Source: Anaerolineae bacterium
GTDB taxonomy: Bacteria; Chloroflexota; Anaerolineae; Fen-1058
Length of the DNA: 45,890 nucleotides
Direction: 5' to 3'
NCBI GenBank assembly: GCA_003154115.1
Contig: PMCF01000420.1
Span: forward strand, 1-45,890
Shown here: piece by piece, positions 8,701-16,081 of the stretch
Layout: every line of letters starts with the position of its first letter
Position numbering within the stretch: position 1 is the stretch's first letter
Notes under the pieces: model-generated
Told to the model about the DNA's origin: nothing
Seen by the model: only the letters and a program-made list of their open reading frames with translations
Databases searched by the model: none
Translations under genes and position numbers: made by a program

Positions 8701-9433
8701 TTCGACTGTGCTTGGGACAAGTGACTTGGTCGATGGTGGCGCGACTTTCACGAACTCGTCACTGTTGATCGGCCCACATAGCCTAGCTGCCCGTTACAGC
8801 GGCGACATCAACTTTAATCCTAGCGCCGGTTTCCTGGATCAGCAGATAGGCCAGGCTGAGACTGGGGTCACGCTCACTTCTTCGCCCAATCCGTCGATCT
8901 ACGGGCAGCCTGTCACCTTGACGGCGGTGGTCACGTCGAGTTATGGCCTACTCATTGGCGAGGTCTCTTTCGTGGAAGGCGCCAATCTCGAGATCGGAAC
9001 GGCCTCGCTCGTGAATGGCGTGGCGACGTTTATCTCCTCGACGTTGAGCGTTGGAGCGCACATCATTAAAGCGAGTTATGGCGGCGACAACAATTCCAAT
9101 GCTGGCGACTCGACAAGCATCAGACAGCAGGTGAACGATGAGCCGATTACGGACTTGCGTGCGGCCAACAGTGGCCCGATCGCGGCCGGGCTCACGGTGT
9201 TTTTCTCGGCCACGATCGGCAGCGGCACCCACGTCGCCTATCAATGGAATTTTGGCGATGGCGTCATGGGCAGTAAGGTCGTGGCTGATCACATTTACGT
9301 GAAGCCGGGCATCTATACGGCCATCGTCACGGCGACAAATACCGTCGGCGCGCTCAGCGCCCCCACTACTGTAACCGTCACGTCCGTCACGTCCGGGAAT
9401 TCCATTTATCTACCTCTTCTGCTGAAAATGTGA
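5717..9433 (+). CDS. Secreted RCC1/Ig-like/PKD repeat protein
   Basis: The start is the ATG at 5717, six bases after AAGGAG, giving 1238 aa; the open frame extends further upstream but without a ribosome site. An N-terminal hydrophobic segment (about 10-38) is a signal peptide. Order of modules: Ig-like repeat (58-148), a first block of about eight 39-residue RCC1-type repeats (148-411; HTCALKxDGTLACWGLN.GQT), a putative-Ig He_PIG module (411-498), Ig-like (500-594), a second RCC1 block of about eight (594-864), He_PIG (864-951), two Ig-like repeats (954-1138) and a PKD domain (1140-1224; YQWNFGDG). RCC1 repeats form seven-bladed propellers, so two propellers are plausible. The protein ends SIYLPLLLKM, a hydrophobic tail seen on many Chloroflexota exported proteins. 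An extracellular binding or adhesion role is inferred; the ligand is unknown. Confidence 0.9.
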   Translation: MTTSPTQLRNLALSILVTFSILVALGLSLSAVQPLAALPLIDAQRAAGSSVAARPSTATTITLTASPNPSTQGQLVTFTATVAPLSATGVMTLTEGATVLGTATLVNGVATFPTLTPNIGWHVISAIYGGDGTHNGSSAPDLITVVNYRPSVVTGAGYFCTMRDSGILGCGGYGEDHQTDVPTTTVPFAQVSAVYKHTCAVKEDGMLACWGLNDSNQTTVSTNTVPFVQVSVGYKHTCALKVDGTLACWGLNGDGQTNVPAATIPFVQVSAGYHHSCALKADGTLTCWGLNDHGQTAVPTTTVPFAQVSAGDSHTCALKTDGSVACWGLNTDNQTDVPITTVPFVQVSAGYNHTCAMKDGDMLVCWGGNILGQADVPPTYSPFVEVSAGWNATCATKVNKTLACWGQNMPIVIMQPDELQRATIGAPYLQTLTASGFYGTDVPYSFSVISGTVPPGLTLYSNGTLSGVPTAGDYGFVVQAADVNSIAGTHYYSMTVSPPGDTTTEIRATPDPVAYGHNVLLVVTVTTTALEMPIGVVTITEGSTLLVTGTLNAAGKAVINVTSLITGSHAISATYGGDPYLLGSVSPVIVVNVNNRPSVDVGYRHACAVKTDGTLGCWGDNDIIWEQSTPPTATVPFVQLSAGNFFNCALTEAGAAACWGKSIEGQTTVPTMTLPFVQIGAGETHACAVEVDGTVICWGNNYQGQTDVVTSTVPYVQVGAGQYHTCALDAEGNIQCWGENGQGQTTVPTTTMPFIQVDAGGNHTCGLKADQTLACWGQNNYGQINVPPPNSGWAQVSAGGDNTCAVKVDGTLTCWGANTAGQPIVITTSTPFAQVGVGWTSACAVKVDGTIACWGLNNWGQAPVVDLTPTTLPDAPAGTEYAQTIGVVFTTGLQLPYTFDVVSGTLPAGLTLDSASGVLGGTPTSAGTSVFTVRAHDANYLGGTQVYSLTVLKIDTTTTLNSSANPSPLGKVITFTVQVMSASGIPTGVVTLTENSTVLGTSDLVDGGATFTNSSLLIGPHSLAARYSGDINFNPSAGFLDQQIGQAETGVTLTSSPNPSIYGQPVTLTAVVTSSYGLLIGEVSFVEGANLEIGTASLVNGVATFISSTLSVGAHIIKASYGGDNNSNAGDSTSIRQQVNDEPITDLRAANSGPIAAGLTVFFSATIGSGTHVAYQWNFGDGVMGSKVVADHIYVKPGIYTAIVTATNTVGALSAPTTVTVTSVTSGNSIYLPLLLKM

Positions 9434-9463
9434 CGGTTGAAAGTGGCGCACAAGAAAGAAAAC

Positions 9464-9489
9464 GCCTCGCGGTGGATTCGCCGCGAGGC
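9464..9489. terminator. 9-bp GC hairpin after the large secreted protein
   Basis: GCCTCGCGG (9464-9472) pairs perfectly with CCGCGAGGC (9481-9489) around an 8-nt loop. It is followed by TTCCCT on this strand, and the reverse strand has the better T-rich tail (GTTTTCTTTC). It lies 31 bp after the stop codon of the repeat protein. The rest of the 270-bp gap up to the RNase H gene shows no gene. Confidence 0.6.
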
Positions 9490-9703
9490 TTCCCTGTACG
9501 GTGCGGATTAACGCACTTGAGTGACTGCATCGTACTTCGTATCGAGCCGCTTGCCCGGCCACGCTTGTGCTGCGCGAAGCGGGGCACATCCAGCGCCACC
9601 AGACGCCGGATGTGTCCACGCGCAGCGGAGCAGGAGCGTACCCCAAAGGTCACCAACACTTTTGCGTTATACTCCTGAAAGTTGACACCACGTGGAATTC
9701 GAC

Positions 9704-10621
9704 ATGGATAAACCCCTGCCAGAGATCATCATTTACACTGATGGTGCTTGTGATCCCAATCCCGGCCCCGGCGGATGGGCGGCGATACTGCGCTTTGACG
9801 CGCCTGCGGCGGCGCACGAAAAAGTGCTGACCGGCGCAGACCCGCGCACCACCAACAATCGCATGGAATTGCAGGCCGTCATCGCCGCATTGAACGCGTT
9901 GAAGAAGCCGTGCCGCGTCACGCTGCACACCGATTCGCAGTATGTGCACAGAGGGGTCACCGAATATCTGGCGCGCTGGAAAGCCAAAGGCTGGCAAACG
10001 GCCGATAAAAAAGCGGTGGCCAATCAAGATTTGTGGCAGGCGTTGGATGAAGCGTTGCAGCGGCATCAGATCGACTGGGTGTGGGTGAAAGGTCATGCCG
10101 GCGATCCACTCAACGAGCGCGTCGATCAACTGGCGGTAAGCCTGATCCCTCGATCGGCTTTGCCGCTCGACGACGCGCAGGCGGCGCACGTTTTTACGGG
10201 CGTGTCATGTTTGGGGCAGACGGGCCCGGGTGGTTGGGCTGCGATCATTCGTGCTGGGGAAACGACGCACGAAGCGAGCGGCCGCGAGGACCACACCTCA
10301 GCGAATCGGCTGCATTTGCTCGCCGCGCAAAAAGGCTTGGAGGCAGCACCGCCGCGATCGATCATTCATGTGTACACGCCTTCCGACTATGTCGCGCAGG
10401 GGGCCACGCACTGGGTGAAGAATTGGATCGCGCAAGGGTGGCGCACCAAAGATGGACAACCGGTGAAACATCGCGAGGTGTGGCAGGCCATTGTAACGGC
10501 GTCGCGCGGCCGTGAGGTGAAATGGCACAGCCTCAAAGAAGAAACGCGCCCGGCAGAATCGCAACGGGCTGAAAGATTGGCCCGTTTGGCAATTCAGCCA
10601 TTGCCGGGGCGCGTGGCTTGA
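9704..10621 (+). CDS. rnhA: RNase HI with degenerate second RNase H domain
   Basis: The start is the ATG at 9704 (305 aa), with GTGGA 7 bases upstream; an in-frame GTG at 9692 is the alternative. Residues 1-147 are a complete RNase HI that cleaves RNA in RNA-DNA hybrids: [14 protein letters not shown] (Asp13), NNRMELQA (Glu55), HTDSQYV (Asp77), GHAGD and NERVDQLA (Asp141). Residues about 160-300 repeat the same fold ([46 protein letters not shown]), but the catalytic positions are Gly166, His204, Pro226 and Glu290, so this half should be inactive. It may serve in substrate binding. Single-domain RNase HI is about 150 aa, so this is an internal duplication. The 3' end overlaps the convergent receiver gene by 28 bp. 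A TATACT -10-like box lies at 9668-9673. Confidence 0.93.
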   Translation: MDKPLPEIIIYTDGACDPNPGPGGWAAILRFDAPAAAHEKVLTGADPRTTNNRMELQAVIAALNALKKPCRVTLHTDSQYVHRGVTEYLARWKAKGWQTADKKAVANQDLWQALDEALQRHQIDWVWVKGHAGDPLNERVDQLAVSLIPRSALPLDDAQAAHVFTGVSCLGQTGPGGWAAIIRAGETTHEASGREDHTSANRLHLLAAQKGLEAAPPRSIIHVYTPSDYVAQGATHWVKNWIAQGWRTKDGQPVKHREVWQAIVTASRGREVKWHSLKEETRPAESQRAERLARLAIQPLPGRVA

Positions 10622-11013
10622 TCGGCGGTTGCCGTGATGGCCGCGCGCAGCTGTTTCGCTAAATCGCGCAGCTGCAAAATACTAATCGGCTTGATTAAAA
10701 CCAGATCACTTGGCTGACGCAGTGCCGTGGCTAGCGTCGCATCGGCCGTGGTGATGATCACCCGTGTCTGCGCCAGACTTTCTGTTCGGCGAATTGCCCC
10801 CAGGATTTTATCTCCTGAAACGTGCGGCAAATGCAAATCCAGCATGATCAACGCCGGCTGGCACATCTGGATCTTGGCCAACGCTTCCGCTCCATCGTGA
10901 ATCACCTGTGTGTTGAACCCCGCTTGACGCAGGGCCTCGGCAAACATGATCGATAGCTTGTCGTCGTCGTCGATGATGAGCGCCAGCGGTTCGCCGTGTG
11001 TTTCAGCGGTCAT
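10594..11013 (-). CDS. Stand-alone response-regulator receiver
   Basis: The start is the ATG at 11013 (139 aa), chosen because AGGAG lies 8 bases upstream; a start at 11040 lacks this. It is a CheY-like receiver: acidic cluster IIDDDD (15-18), phospho-acceptor Asp59 in IMLDLHLP, the switch Thr88/89 in IITTAD and Lys108 in LIKPI. There is no output domain, so it must act through a partner protein such as a kinase, a phosphorelay or a motor. No histidine kinase is adjacent; the nearest in this window is about 33 kb away with its own regulator. It is convergent with the RNase H gene and the two coding ends overlap. Confidence 0.88.
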   Translation of the reverse strand: MTAETHGEPLALIIDDDDKLSIMFAEALRQAGFNTQVIHDGAEALAKIQMCQPALIMLDLHLPHVSGDKILGAIRRTESLAQTRVIITTADATLATALRQPSDLVLIKPISILQLRDLAKQLRAAITATADQATRPGNG

Positions 11014-11285
11014 GTGCGTTTCTCCTGCGGGTTGCGTCACGCTGACTTTGCGGTGCAGGTGGCGCCTGGTCTTGGTGCGAAGCGCTTATCCAACTGTAAT
11101 TCAACTGTAACTGAAGCAGCGCAGTTCGCGCCAGACAAACCTTCAATATGGTTGTATTATAGCGCAAGCGGGGCGATCATTCTTACTGGACACTGGCGAG
11201 CATGATAGAATGGACTACGGGATGAAGCGAGTTTCAAGGTCTTACAGTTTTCTGTGTGGTGCTTGATCCCTGAACAGGAGTGTGT

Positions 11286-13214
11286 ATGAGCCAATCCACC
11301 AATGATGTCTTGCGTCGAGCGCAAGCCTGCCTTCGTGCCGGCCAGCCCCAGTTGGCCCGGCCGATGCTCGCCGAATACGTGAGGCAATTTCCTGCCTCGG
11401 AAGAAGGCTGGCTGTTGTTAAGTCAGGCCGTGATGGAGCAGAAGCAGAAGATCGATTGTCTGCAGCGCGTTTTGCGAATCAATCCAGCCAACGCCGAGGC
11501 TCAGACTCGCTTGAGACGTTTGTTAGCGCCGCCCGATGAGCCGCCGCCGACCATGCCGCCTCCTCCGCGCATCCAACCGCTCAAGCCGAGTGCGCCGGCG
11601 GTGGCCGCTGCCACGACACCACGCGAGCCGCAGGCGGAATCACCTCAACCCGATCGGCCTGTGCCGCCCGGCGCGCCCAGCGCTCAACCCGAAGTCGATG
11701 CACTGCGTGTCGCGGCGCAACGCACGCTGGCGGCGCCTAAGTCCAAAGCGCGCTTGACCAAGTCGCAGCGCATCATCATCGGCGTAACGGCCTTGGTGAT
11801 CGTCGCTTCGATCGGCCTCGCTTTCGTGCTGGTCCTTACGTCATTGAATCGGACCCCAGGCGCGCCCGCGCCTGCCGCCGTAGCGGCTTTGCCAACGGCG
11901 ACGCCGGTCTTCACTGCTACGCCGCCGCCCTCGCCAACTGAGAGAACGCTGCCTCCGACGTGGACGCCTACGGCGCTGCCCGCGGCGACACCTACGCGCA
12001 CGGCCACGCCTTATCCGACGTTGAATCCCACCACCGGCGCGCAAATGGATAAGATCGAACAGCAAGTGGCCGACTTGCGCGGCTTGTCGAGCGACACGGC
12101 GGTACCGCGTCGCTTGATCGGCAAGATGGATGTGGAAAGCATGTTGAGGCAAATGCTGATCGAGGAAGGCTATTTGCAGACGCTGCCCGATCTGGCGCGC
12201 AGCCTCAGCGCGTTGGGCTTGATCAAGCCGACGTATGATTTGACCAAGTATGCCATGAATGGACTGGCCGATAACATCGGCGGGTTCTACATTCCGTGGC
12301 TGAAGCAGCTCTTTGTAATCGGCACAAGTTTCCATGGGTTGGAACGCTTTGTGTTCTCGCACGAATACGATCATGCCCTGACCGATCAGCATTTCAACAT
12401 CGATCAATTGGGAGTGTATCCTGATTGTCTCAGCAACAATCAACGCTGCGCAGCGATTAAGGCTCTGGTGGAAGGGGATGCCACCTTGTTGATGCAGGAA
12501 TGGCTCCAGCAGTATGCCGGTCCACTGGATTACCAAGACATCGTCCGCTATCAGCCGCCGAGCCAGACGCTGCCCGAAGATTATCCGCCGCCCTACGTCA
12601 GCCGCGATCTGGCCTTTCCTTATACTGCTGGCCTGGAGTTTGTGCAGTATCTTCACCAGCGTGGCAATTGGGCCACGGTCAATAAGGCTTACACGAACCT
12701 GCCTGCCAGCACCGAACAGATCTTGCATCCTGAAAAATATCTTGCGGATGAGCAGCCGATCGAAGTCGCCGCTCCACCGTTGACGGATACGCTGGGCTCA
12801 GGTTGGCGTCTGATCGACGACAACGTGCTGGGGGAATGGACCACCTACCTGGTCTTGCGGGCGGGCGCCGATATGGCCGCGCAGCTCGACGAGAAGACGT
12901 CACTGGCCGCCTCGCGCGGTTGGGGGGGCGATCATTATCAAGTCTACTACAACGACCCAATCAGTCAGACCGTGCTGGCCGCCGAATGGGTCTGGGACAC
13001 GCCGCGTGATGCCACCGAATTCAAGCAGGCGCTGTTGAAGTATCTCGACGAACGCTATCGCGGCGCGAAACTCGATCGGGCGAGCGGCAATTGCTGGGAA
13101 GCCAATCACCAAACTAGCTGTCTCTTTGTGAAGGATAAGCGCACCCTGTGGTTGCTCGCACCGGATAGTGCGACGCTGGAAGCGGTGCTGGCGGCTTATC
13201 CGGATTTTCAGTAG
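11286..13214 (+). CDS. Membrane-anchored HEXXH metallopeptidase-like protein
   Basis: The ATG at 11286 follows AGGAG by 5 bases (642 aa). Residues 1-85 look like TPR helices (RRAQACLRAGQPQLARPML, EEGWLLLSQAVMEQK). A Pro-rich linker and one membrane helix (about 162-187) follow, then a Pro/Thr-rich stretch (TPTRTATPYPTLNP). The C-terminal domain carries HEYDH (His359-His363), a HEXXH zinc site, and Glu396 in VEGDATLLMQEW about 33 residues on, the spacing of a gluzincin third ligand. Topology predicts TPR inside and the peptidase domain outside. Family members in Chloroflexota are mostly annotated hypothetical; substrate is unknown. A conserved GGFYIPW stretch precedes the motif. A strong terminator follows. 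Confidence 0.7.
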   Translation: MSQSTNDVLRRAQACLRAGQPQLARPMLAEYVRQFPASEEGWLLLSQAVMEQKQKIDCLQRVLRINPANAEAQTRLRRLLAPPDEPPPTMPPPPRIQPLKPSAPAVAAATTPREPQAESPQPDRPVPPGAPSAQPEVDALRVAAQRTLAAPKSKARLTKSQRIIIGVTALVIVASIGLAFVLVLTSLNRTPGAPAPAAVAALPTATPVFTATPPPSPTERTLPPTWTPTALPAATPTRTATPYPTLNPTTGAQMDKIEQQVADLRGLSSDTAVPRRLIGKMDVESMLRQMLIEEGYLQTLPDLARSLSALGLIKPTYDLTKYAMNGLADNIGGFYIPWLKQLFVIGTSFHGLERFVFSHEYDHALTDQHFNIDQLGVYPDCLSNNQRCAAIKALVEGDATLLMQEWLQQYAGPLDYQDIVRYQPPSQTLPEDYPPPYVSRDLAFPYTAGLEFVQYLHQRGNWATVNKAYTNLPASTEQILHPEKYLADEQPIEVAAPPLTDTLGSGWRLIDDNVLGEWTTYLVLRAGADMAAQLDEKTSLAASRGWGGDHYQVYYNDPISQTVLAAEWVWDTPRDATEFKQALLKYLDERYRGAKLDRASGNCWEANHQTSCLFVKDKRTLWLLAPDSATLEAVLAAYPDFQ

Positions 13215-13267
13215 GGCACGCTGCGCGTCCATATCAGCCGCGCTGCGACGACTTAACATCCTATGAT

Positions 13268-13309
13268 AAAACACTCCGTGCCATTACTGGTGCGGAGTGT
13301 TTTTCTTTT
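13268..13309 (+). terminator. Rho-independent terminator
   Basis: ACACTCCG (13271-13278) pairs with CGGAGTGT (13293-13300), flanked by an A-run on the left and TTTTCTTTT on the right. It lies about 55 bp after the HEXXH protein gene and is a good intrinsic terminator for it. Confidence 0.85.
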
Positions 13310-13381
13310 ATCCGGTTTTTCCAGCAGGTGCGCGCGCACGACGAGGCCGGGGCGGTGGAATAAAGAGTTTGGTCGTAGCCG

Positions 13382-14209
13382 ATGAATGATCAATCTGTGG
13401 CGCGCGACTGGCAATTGAATATCGATGCCGACCTGGTGCTGCGCGGGCAGGGCGCTGATCCGGCGATGCTTCTCACGCGACATCCAACTCCGCGCGGCCC
13501 ACGCTGGGCGGCCAATGATCACTTTCTGGCGGAACTCTTCGATCTGCGTATGCTGCTGGCGATGCAGCGTGAAGACCTCCGCCCGTTTGTCGAACACACG
13601 ACGACGCCTGATCTGGTCAATGGATCATTCCTCGCACCGCTGGAAATGACGCACGAAGTTTGGCTCGTCAGAAATCCCGATCGGCTAGCTGCGCCTCAAC
13701 GGCCCGCGTTGTTTTTCAAGTCTATCGGCTGGCGCGCGGTGGGTCAGCAGCACCCCATTCGCATTCGTGCCGACAGCGCCCGCCACGTGCCTGAGCCGTG
13801 TGTGACGCTGATCGTCAATCAGCGTCAAGAGGTCGTTGGCTACACACTTGGTAACGATGTGACGGCCTGCGACCTTGGCGATCTACCACAAGCCAAGATT
13901 TACGATGGCGCCTGCGCGTTAGGCCCGGCGCTTCAGTTGATGGATGATGACATACTGCCGGTACTGTCCATCACGCTTGAGGTTGTGCGTGAAACCCGAT
14001 CGGTCTTGCGCGGCGAAGCGGTGCTGAGTGTTGATCAGCCGCAGGTGGCCGATTGGATCGCGTGGCTCTATCGGGAGATGAGTTTTCCGCATGGCGCATT
14101 TTTGATGCTCGGCGTGCCGCTCGCGTTTCCCGCTGATTTCACCTTGCACCACGGCGATCGCGTGACCATTGCCAGCGGTGTGTTGGTGTTGGAAAACACT
14201 GTCGCTTAA
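13382..14209 (+). CDS. Fumarylacetoacetate hydrolase-family protein
   Basis: 275 aa. The C-terminal two-thirds match the FAH fold: GYTLGNDVTACDLGD, LPQAKIYDGACALGP, FLMLGVPLAFPADFTLHHGDRV and a final VLENTVA. The nearest subgroup appears to be the 2-keto-3-deoxy-sugar acid dehydratases and related enzymes, which use a Mg/Mn ion held by the PEPE motif and a later Asp. Here the motif reads PEPC (137-140), so one metal-binding Glu is replaced by Cys140, and the loop normally found between RD and LPQAK is shortened. It may therefore have altered metal use or be inactive. No sugar or aromatic-catabolism genes adjoin it. The ribosome site is weak, and the terminator upstream makes it a separate transcription unit. 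Confidence 0.75.
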   Translation: MNDQSVARDWQLNIDADLVLRGQGADPAMLLTRHPTPRGPRWAANDHFLAELFDLRMLLAMQREDLRPFVEHTTTPDLVNGSFLAPLEMTHEVWLVRNPDRLAAPQRPALFFKSIGWRAVGQQHPIRIRADSARHVPEPCVTLIVNQRQEVVGYTLGNDVTACDLGDLPQAKIYDGACALGPALQLMDDDILPVLSITLEVVRETRSVLRGEAVLSVDQPQVADWIAWLYREMSFPHGAFLMLGVPLAFPADFTLHHGDRVTIASGVLVLENTVA

Positions 14210-14406
14210 CCATGACCAGATCCTGCGAAGTCGCTCCGCCGTCGGTGGGGCGCCGCGCCGCTATCACGACGGGACAGACCACCTGTCCTGATTTCACACA
14301 GCGCTACCTCGCCGCGTCGTATTTCTAAATCCATTCGGTTACGGGAGCATTCCCCCACAAGATGGGGACTTCGTGCACCGCAGGTGTCTGTTCTCCCGTT
14401 GTTGCC

Positions 14407-14435
14407 TTGACAGCCCTTGCCTGAGCGTGTACAAT
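14407..14435 (+). promoter_or_regulatory. Sigma-70 promoter of the Fur-family gene
   Basis: TTGACA (14407-14412), a 17-bp spacer and TACAAT (14430-14435) make a near-consensus promoter. The start point should fall near 14442, directly before the palindromic operator. Confidence 0.85.
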
Positions 14436-14444
14436 CTTGGCGTA

Positions 14445-14469
14445 CTAATTGAAAACAATTTTCAATTAG
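14445..14469. promoter_or_regulatory. Fur/Zur-type palindromic operator
   Basis: CTAATTGAAAA (14445-14455) and TTTTCAATTAG (14459-14469) are perfect 11-bp inverted arms separated by three bases. The inner TTGAAAA-N3-TTTTCAA resembles the AT-rich boxes of Fur-family repressors. It covers the expected transcription start of the regulator gene and ends 10 bp before its ATG, as expected for autorepression. Confidence 0.8.
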
Positions 14470-14479
14470 AGAAAGTCCC

Positions 14480-14911
14480 ATGAACCTCAATTTAGATACG
14501 CTCAACACTCAACTCAGCCAGCAGGGCTACAAACTGACCCGCCAACGCAAGGCGGTGGTGGAAGTGGTCACACACGCTCATACGCGCTTGAGCGCGGCCG
14601 ACGTCTTCACGCAGGCCCAACGCGTGTGCCCCGACCTCGGCCTGACGACGGTGTATCGCACGCTGGAAATTCTGGAGCAGATGGGTGTCATTCGGCGTGT
14701 GCATCTGGAGGACGGCTGCGAAGGATTTGCTCCGGCGGCGGCAGAACATGGACATCACCTGATTTGCAGTCGCTGTCAGGAAACGATCGAGTTTGAAGAT
14801 TGCAATCTGGCTGCGCTGTTGAAGCGCGTCGCCGAGCAGACGGGCTTCACCATTCAACAGCACTGGTTAGAACTGGTGGGGCTGTGCCCGAAGTGTCAAA
14901 AGAAGAAGTAA
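14480..14911 (+). CDS. Fur-family metal regulator, probably Zur
   Basis: 143 aa, about the usual length. A winged-helix DNA-binding half (about 10-85; KLTRQRKAVVEVV, LTTVYRTLEILEQMGV) precedes a metal-binding dimerisation half with the HGHHLICSRC motif and a second CPKC pair near the C-terminus, together a Cys4 structural zinc site. The family members Fur, Zur, Mur and PerR are hard to separate by sequence. The downstream ABC metal importer with a His-rich binding site favours zinc. A consensus promoter and a perfect palindrome lie immediately upstream, so it is likely autoregulated and may read through into the transporter genes. Confidence 0.92.
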   Translation: MNLNLDTLNTQLSQQGYKLTRQRKAVVEVVTHAHTRLSAADVFTQAQRVCPDLGLTTVYRTLEILEQMGVIRRVHLEDGCEGFAPAAAEHGHHLICSRCQETIEFEDCNLAALLKRVAEQTGFTIQQHWLELVGLCPKCQKKK

Positions 14912-14925
14912 CGTTCAACGAGAAG

Positions 14926-14953
14926 AGCGAACCGGTGGTCAGACCGATTCGCT
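14926..14953 (+). other. Hairpin between regulator and transporter
   Basis: AGCGAACCGGT (14926-14936) pairs with ACCGATTCGCT (14943-14953) with one mismatch and a 6-nt loop. No T-run follows, so it is not a clear terminator. It could lower read-through or protect an RNA end between the regulator and the metal-binding lipoprotein gene. Confidence 0.4.
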
Positions 14954-15056
14954 CAATGCAAAAGCCAGCGATCAAGCCGCGCTTTGCGAGGGTCATTGTA
15001 GCATGCCCGCCGACCCCGATCAAGGCGCGAGCATTCTAAGAAAGGGGAAAACGACA

Positions 15057-15998
15057 ATGATCCGAAGAATAGTTGTGATCCTGTTGATAACCGCCGCCCT
15101 ATCCGCCTGTGCTACTCCGGCGGGTCCTGCACTGATTCAGGCCCCGCCGTCGAGCGCAGCAGCATCGTCCACGAAGACGATTGTCGTGACGTATTCCGTC
15201 CTTGGATCGATCGTGAAGGATTTAGTTGGAGATAAGGCTAACGTCGTTGTTTCCATGCCGAACGGACAAGACCCGCACGAATGGGAACCTTCAGCCAAAG
15301 ACATCGAAGTCATCATGAAGGCCGACTTGATCGTGCAGAATGGTCTGGGCCTGGAAGGCGGGATGGAAAAGACGCTGCAACAAGCGCATGACGCCGGCGT
15401 CAGATTCTTCACCGCGTCTGAGCACATTACAGTTCGCAAAGTCGGCGAGGGCGAAGGCCTGCCCAGCGGCGATCCCGATCAGGCGGTGGGCGCGGAAGAC
15501 CCGCATTTGTGGATGGACCCGGTTGATATGAAGGCGGTCGTTGAAGCGTTGGCCGCTCAGATTAAAACCGATCTCGGGATCGATCTATCCGATCGGGCTA
15601 AAGACCTGGAGGGCCGACTCGATGCCCTGAATCAGGAAGTTTCTGATAAAGTCAAGAGCCTGGCCGACGCCAATCGCAAGCTCGTCACGGGCCATGAATC
15701 GATGGGGTATTTTGCGCAGCGATTCGGTTTCAAGTTGGTCGGCGCGATCATTCCGAGTATCACCACCCAGGCCGAGGTCTCGGCATCTGATCTCGCGGCG
15801 CTGAAGAAGTTGATTCAGGACAACCAAGTGAAGGCCATCTTTACGGAATTGGGCACGCCACCGGCCGTCGCCGAAGCGATTGGTCAAGAGACCGGCGTAA
15901 AGGTGGTTGAATTGACAACCCACAGCCTGCCGGCGGATGGCTCGTACTTCACCTTTCTGCGGAACATTGCTCAAGTCATTGTCGATGGATTGAAATAG
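15057..15998 (+). CDS. Zinc/manganese ABC importer binding lipoprotein
   Basis: The ATG at 15057 follows AAGGGGAAA (313 aa). Signal peptide with lipobox LSAC (Cys18). Cluster A-I (ZnuA/TroA/PsaA) solute-binding protein: DPHEWEPSAKD with His74, AEDPHLWMDP with His150, and GHESMGYFAQRFG with His213. Having His rather than Glu as third ligand points to zinc more than manganese. The usual fourth ligand Asp (TDS) is replaced by His289 in TTHSLPADGSY. Only a short acidic loop (about 130-148) precedes DPHLW, not the long His-rich loop of E. coli ZnuA. It delivers metal to the permease and ATPase encoded next. Confidence 0.92.
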   Translation: MIRRIVVILLITAALSACATPAGPALIQAPPSSAAASSTKTIVVTYSVLGSIVKDLVGDKANVVVSMPNGQDPHEWEPSAKDIEVIMKADLIVQNGLGLEGGMEKTLQQAHDAGVRFFTASEHITVRKVGEGEGLPSGDPDQAVGAEDPHLWMDPVDMKAVVEALAAQIKTDLGIDLSDRAKDLEGRLDALNQEVSDKVKSLADANRKLVTGHESMGYFAQRFGFKLVGAIIPSITTQAEVSASDLAALKKLIQDNQVKAIFTELGTPPAVAEAIGQETGVKVVELTTHSLPADGSYFTFLRNIAQVIVDGLK

Positions 15999-16081
15999 GA
16001 TCAAGCGGATATGGGTGGGGCAGACGGAGTCGATCACTGCGGTACGCTGCCCTACCAGTTTGTTTTGAGATCGAGGTTGAG

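Noticed and set aside
9581-9616. Short GCACATCC/GGATGTGT inverted repeat as a second terminator
   Set aside because: The arms are short, with a long loop and no T-run.
11841-12728. 295-codon reverse open frame inside the HEXXH protein gene
   Set aside because: Low-complexity Arg-rich shadow of a well-supported gene on the other strand.
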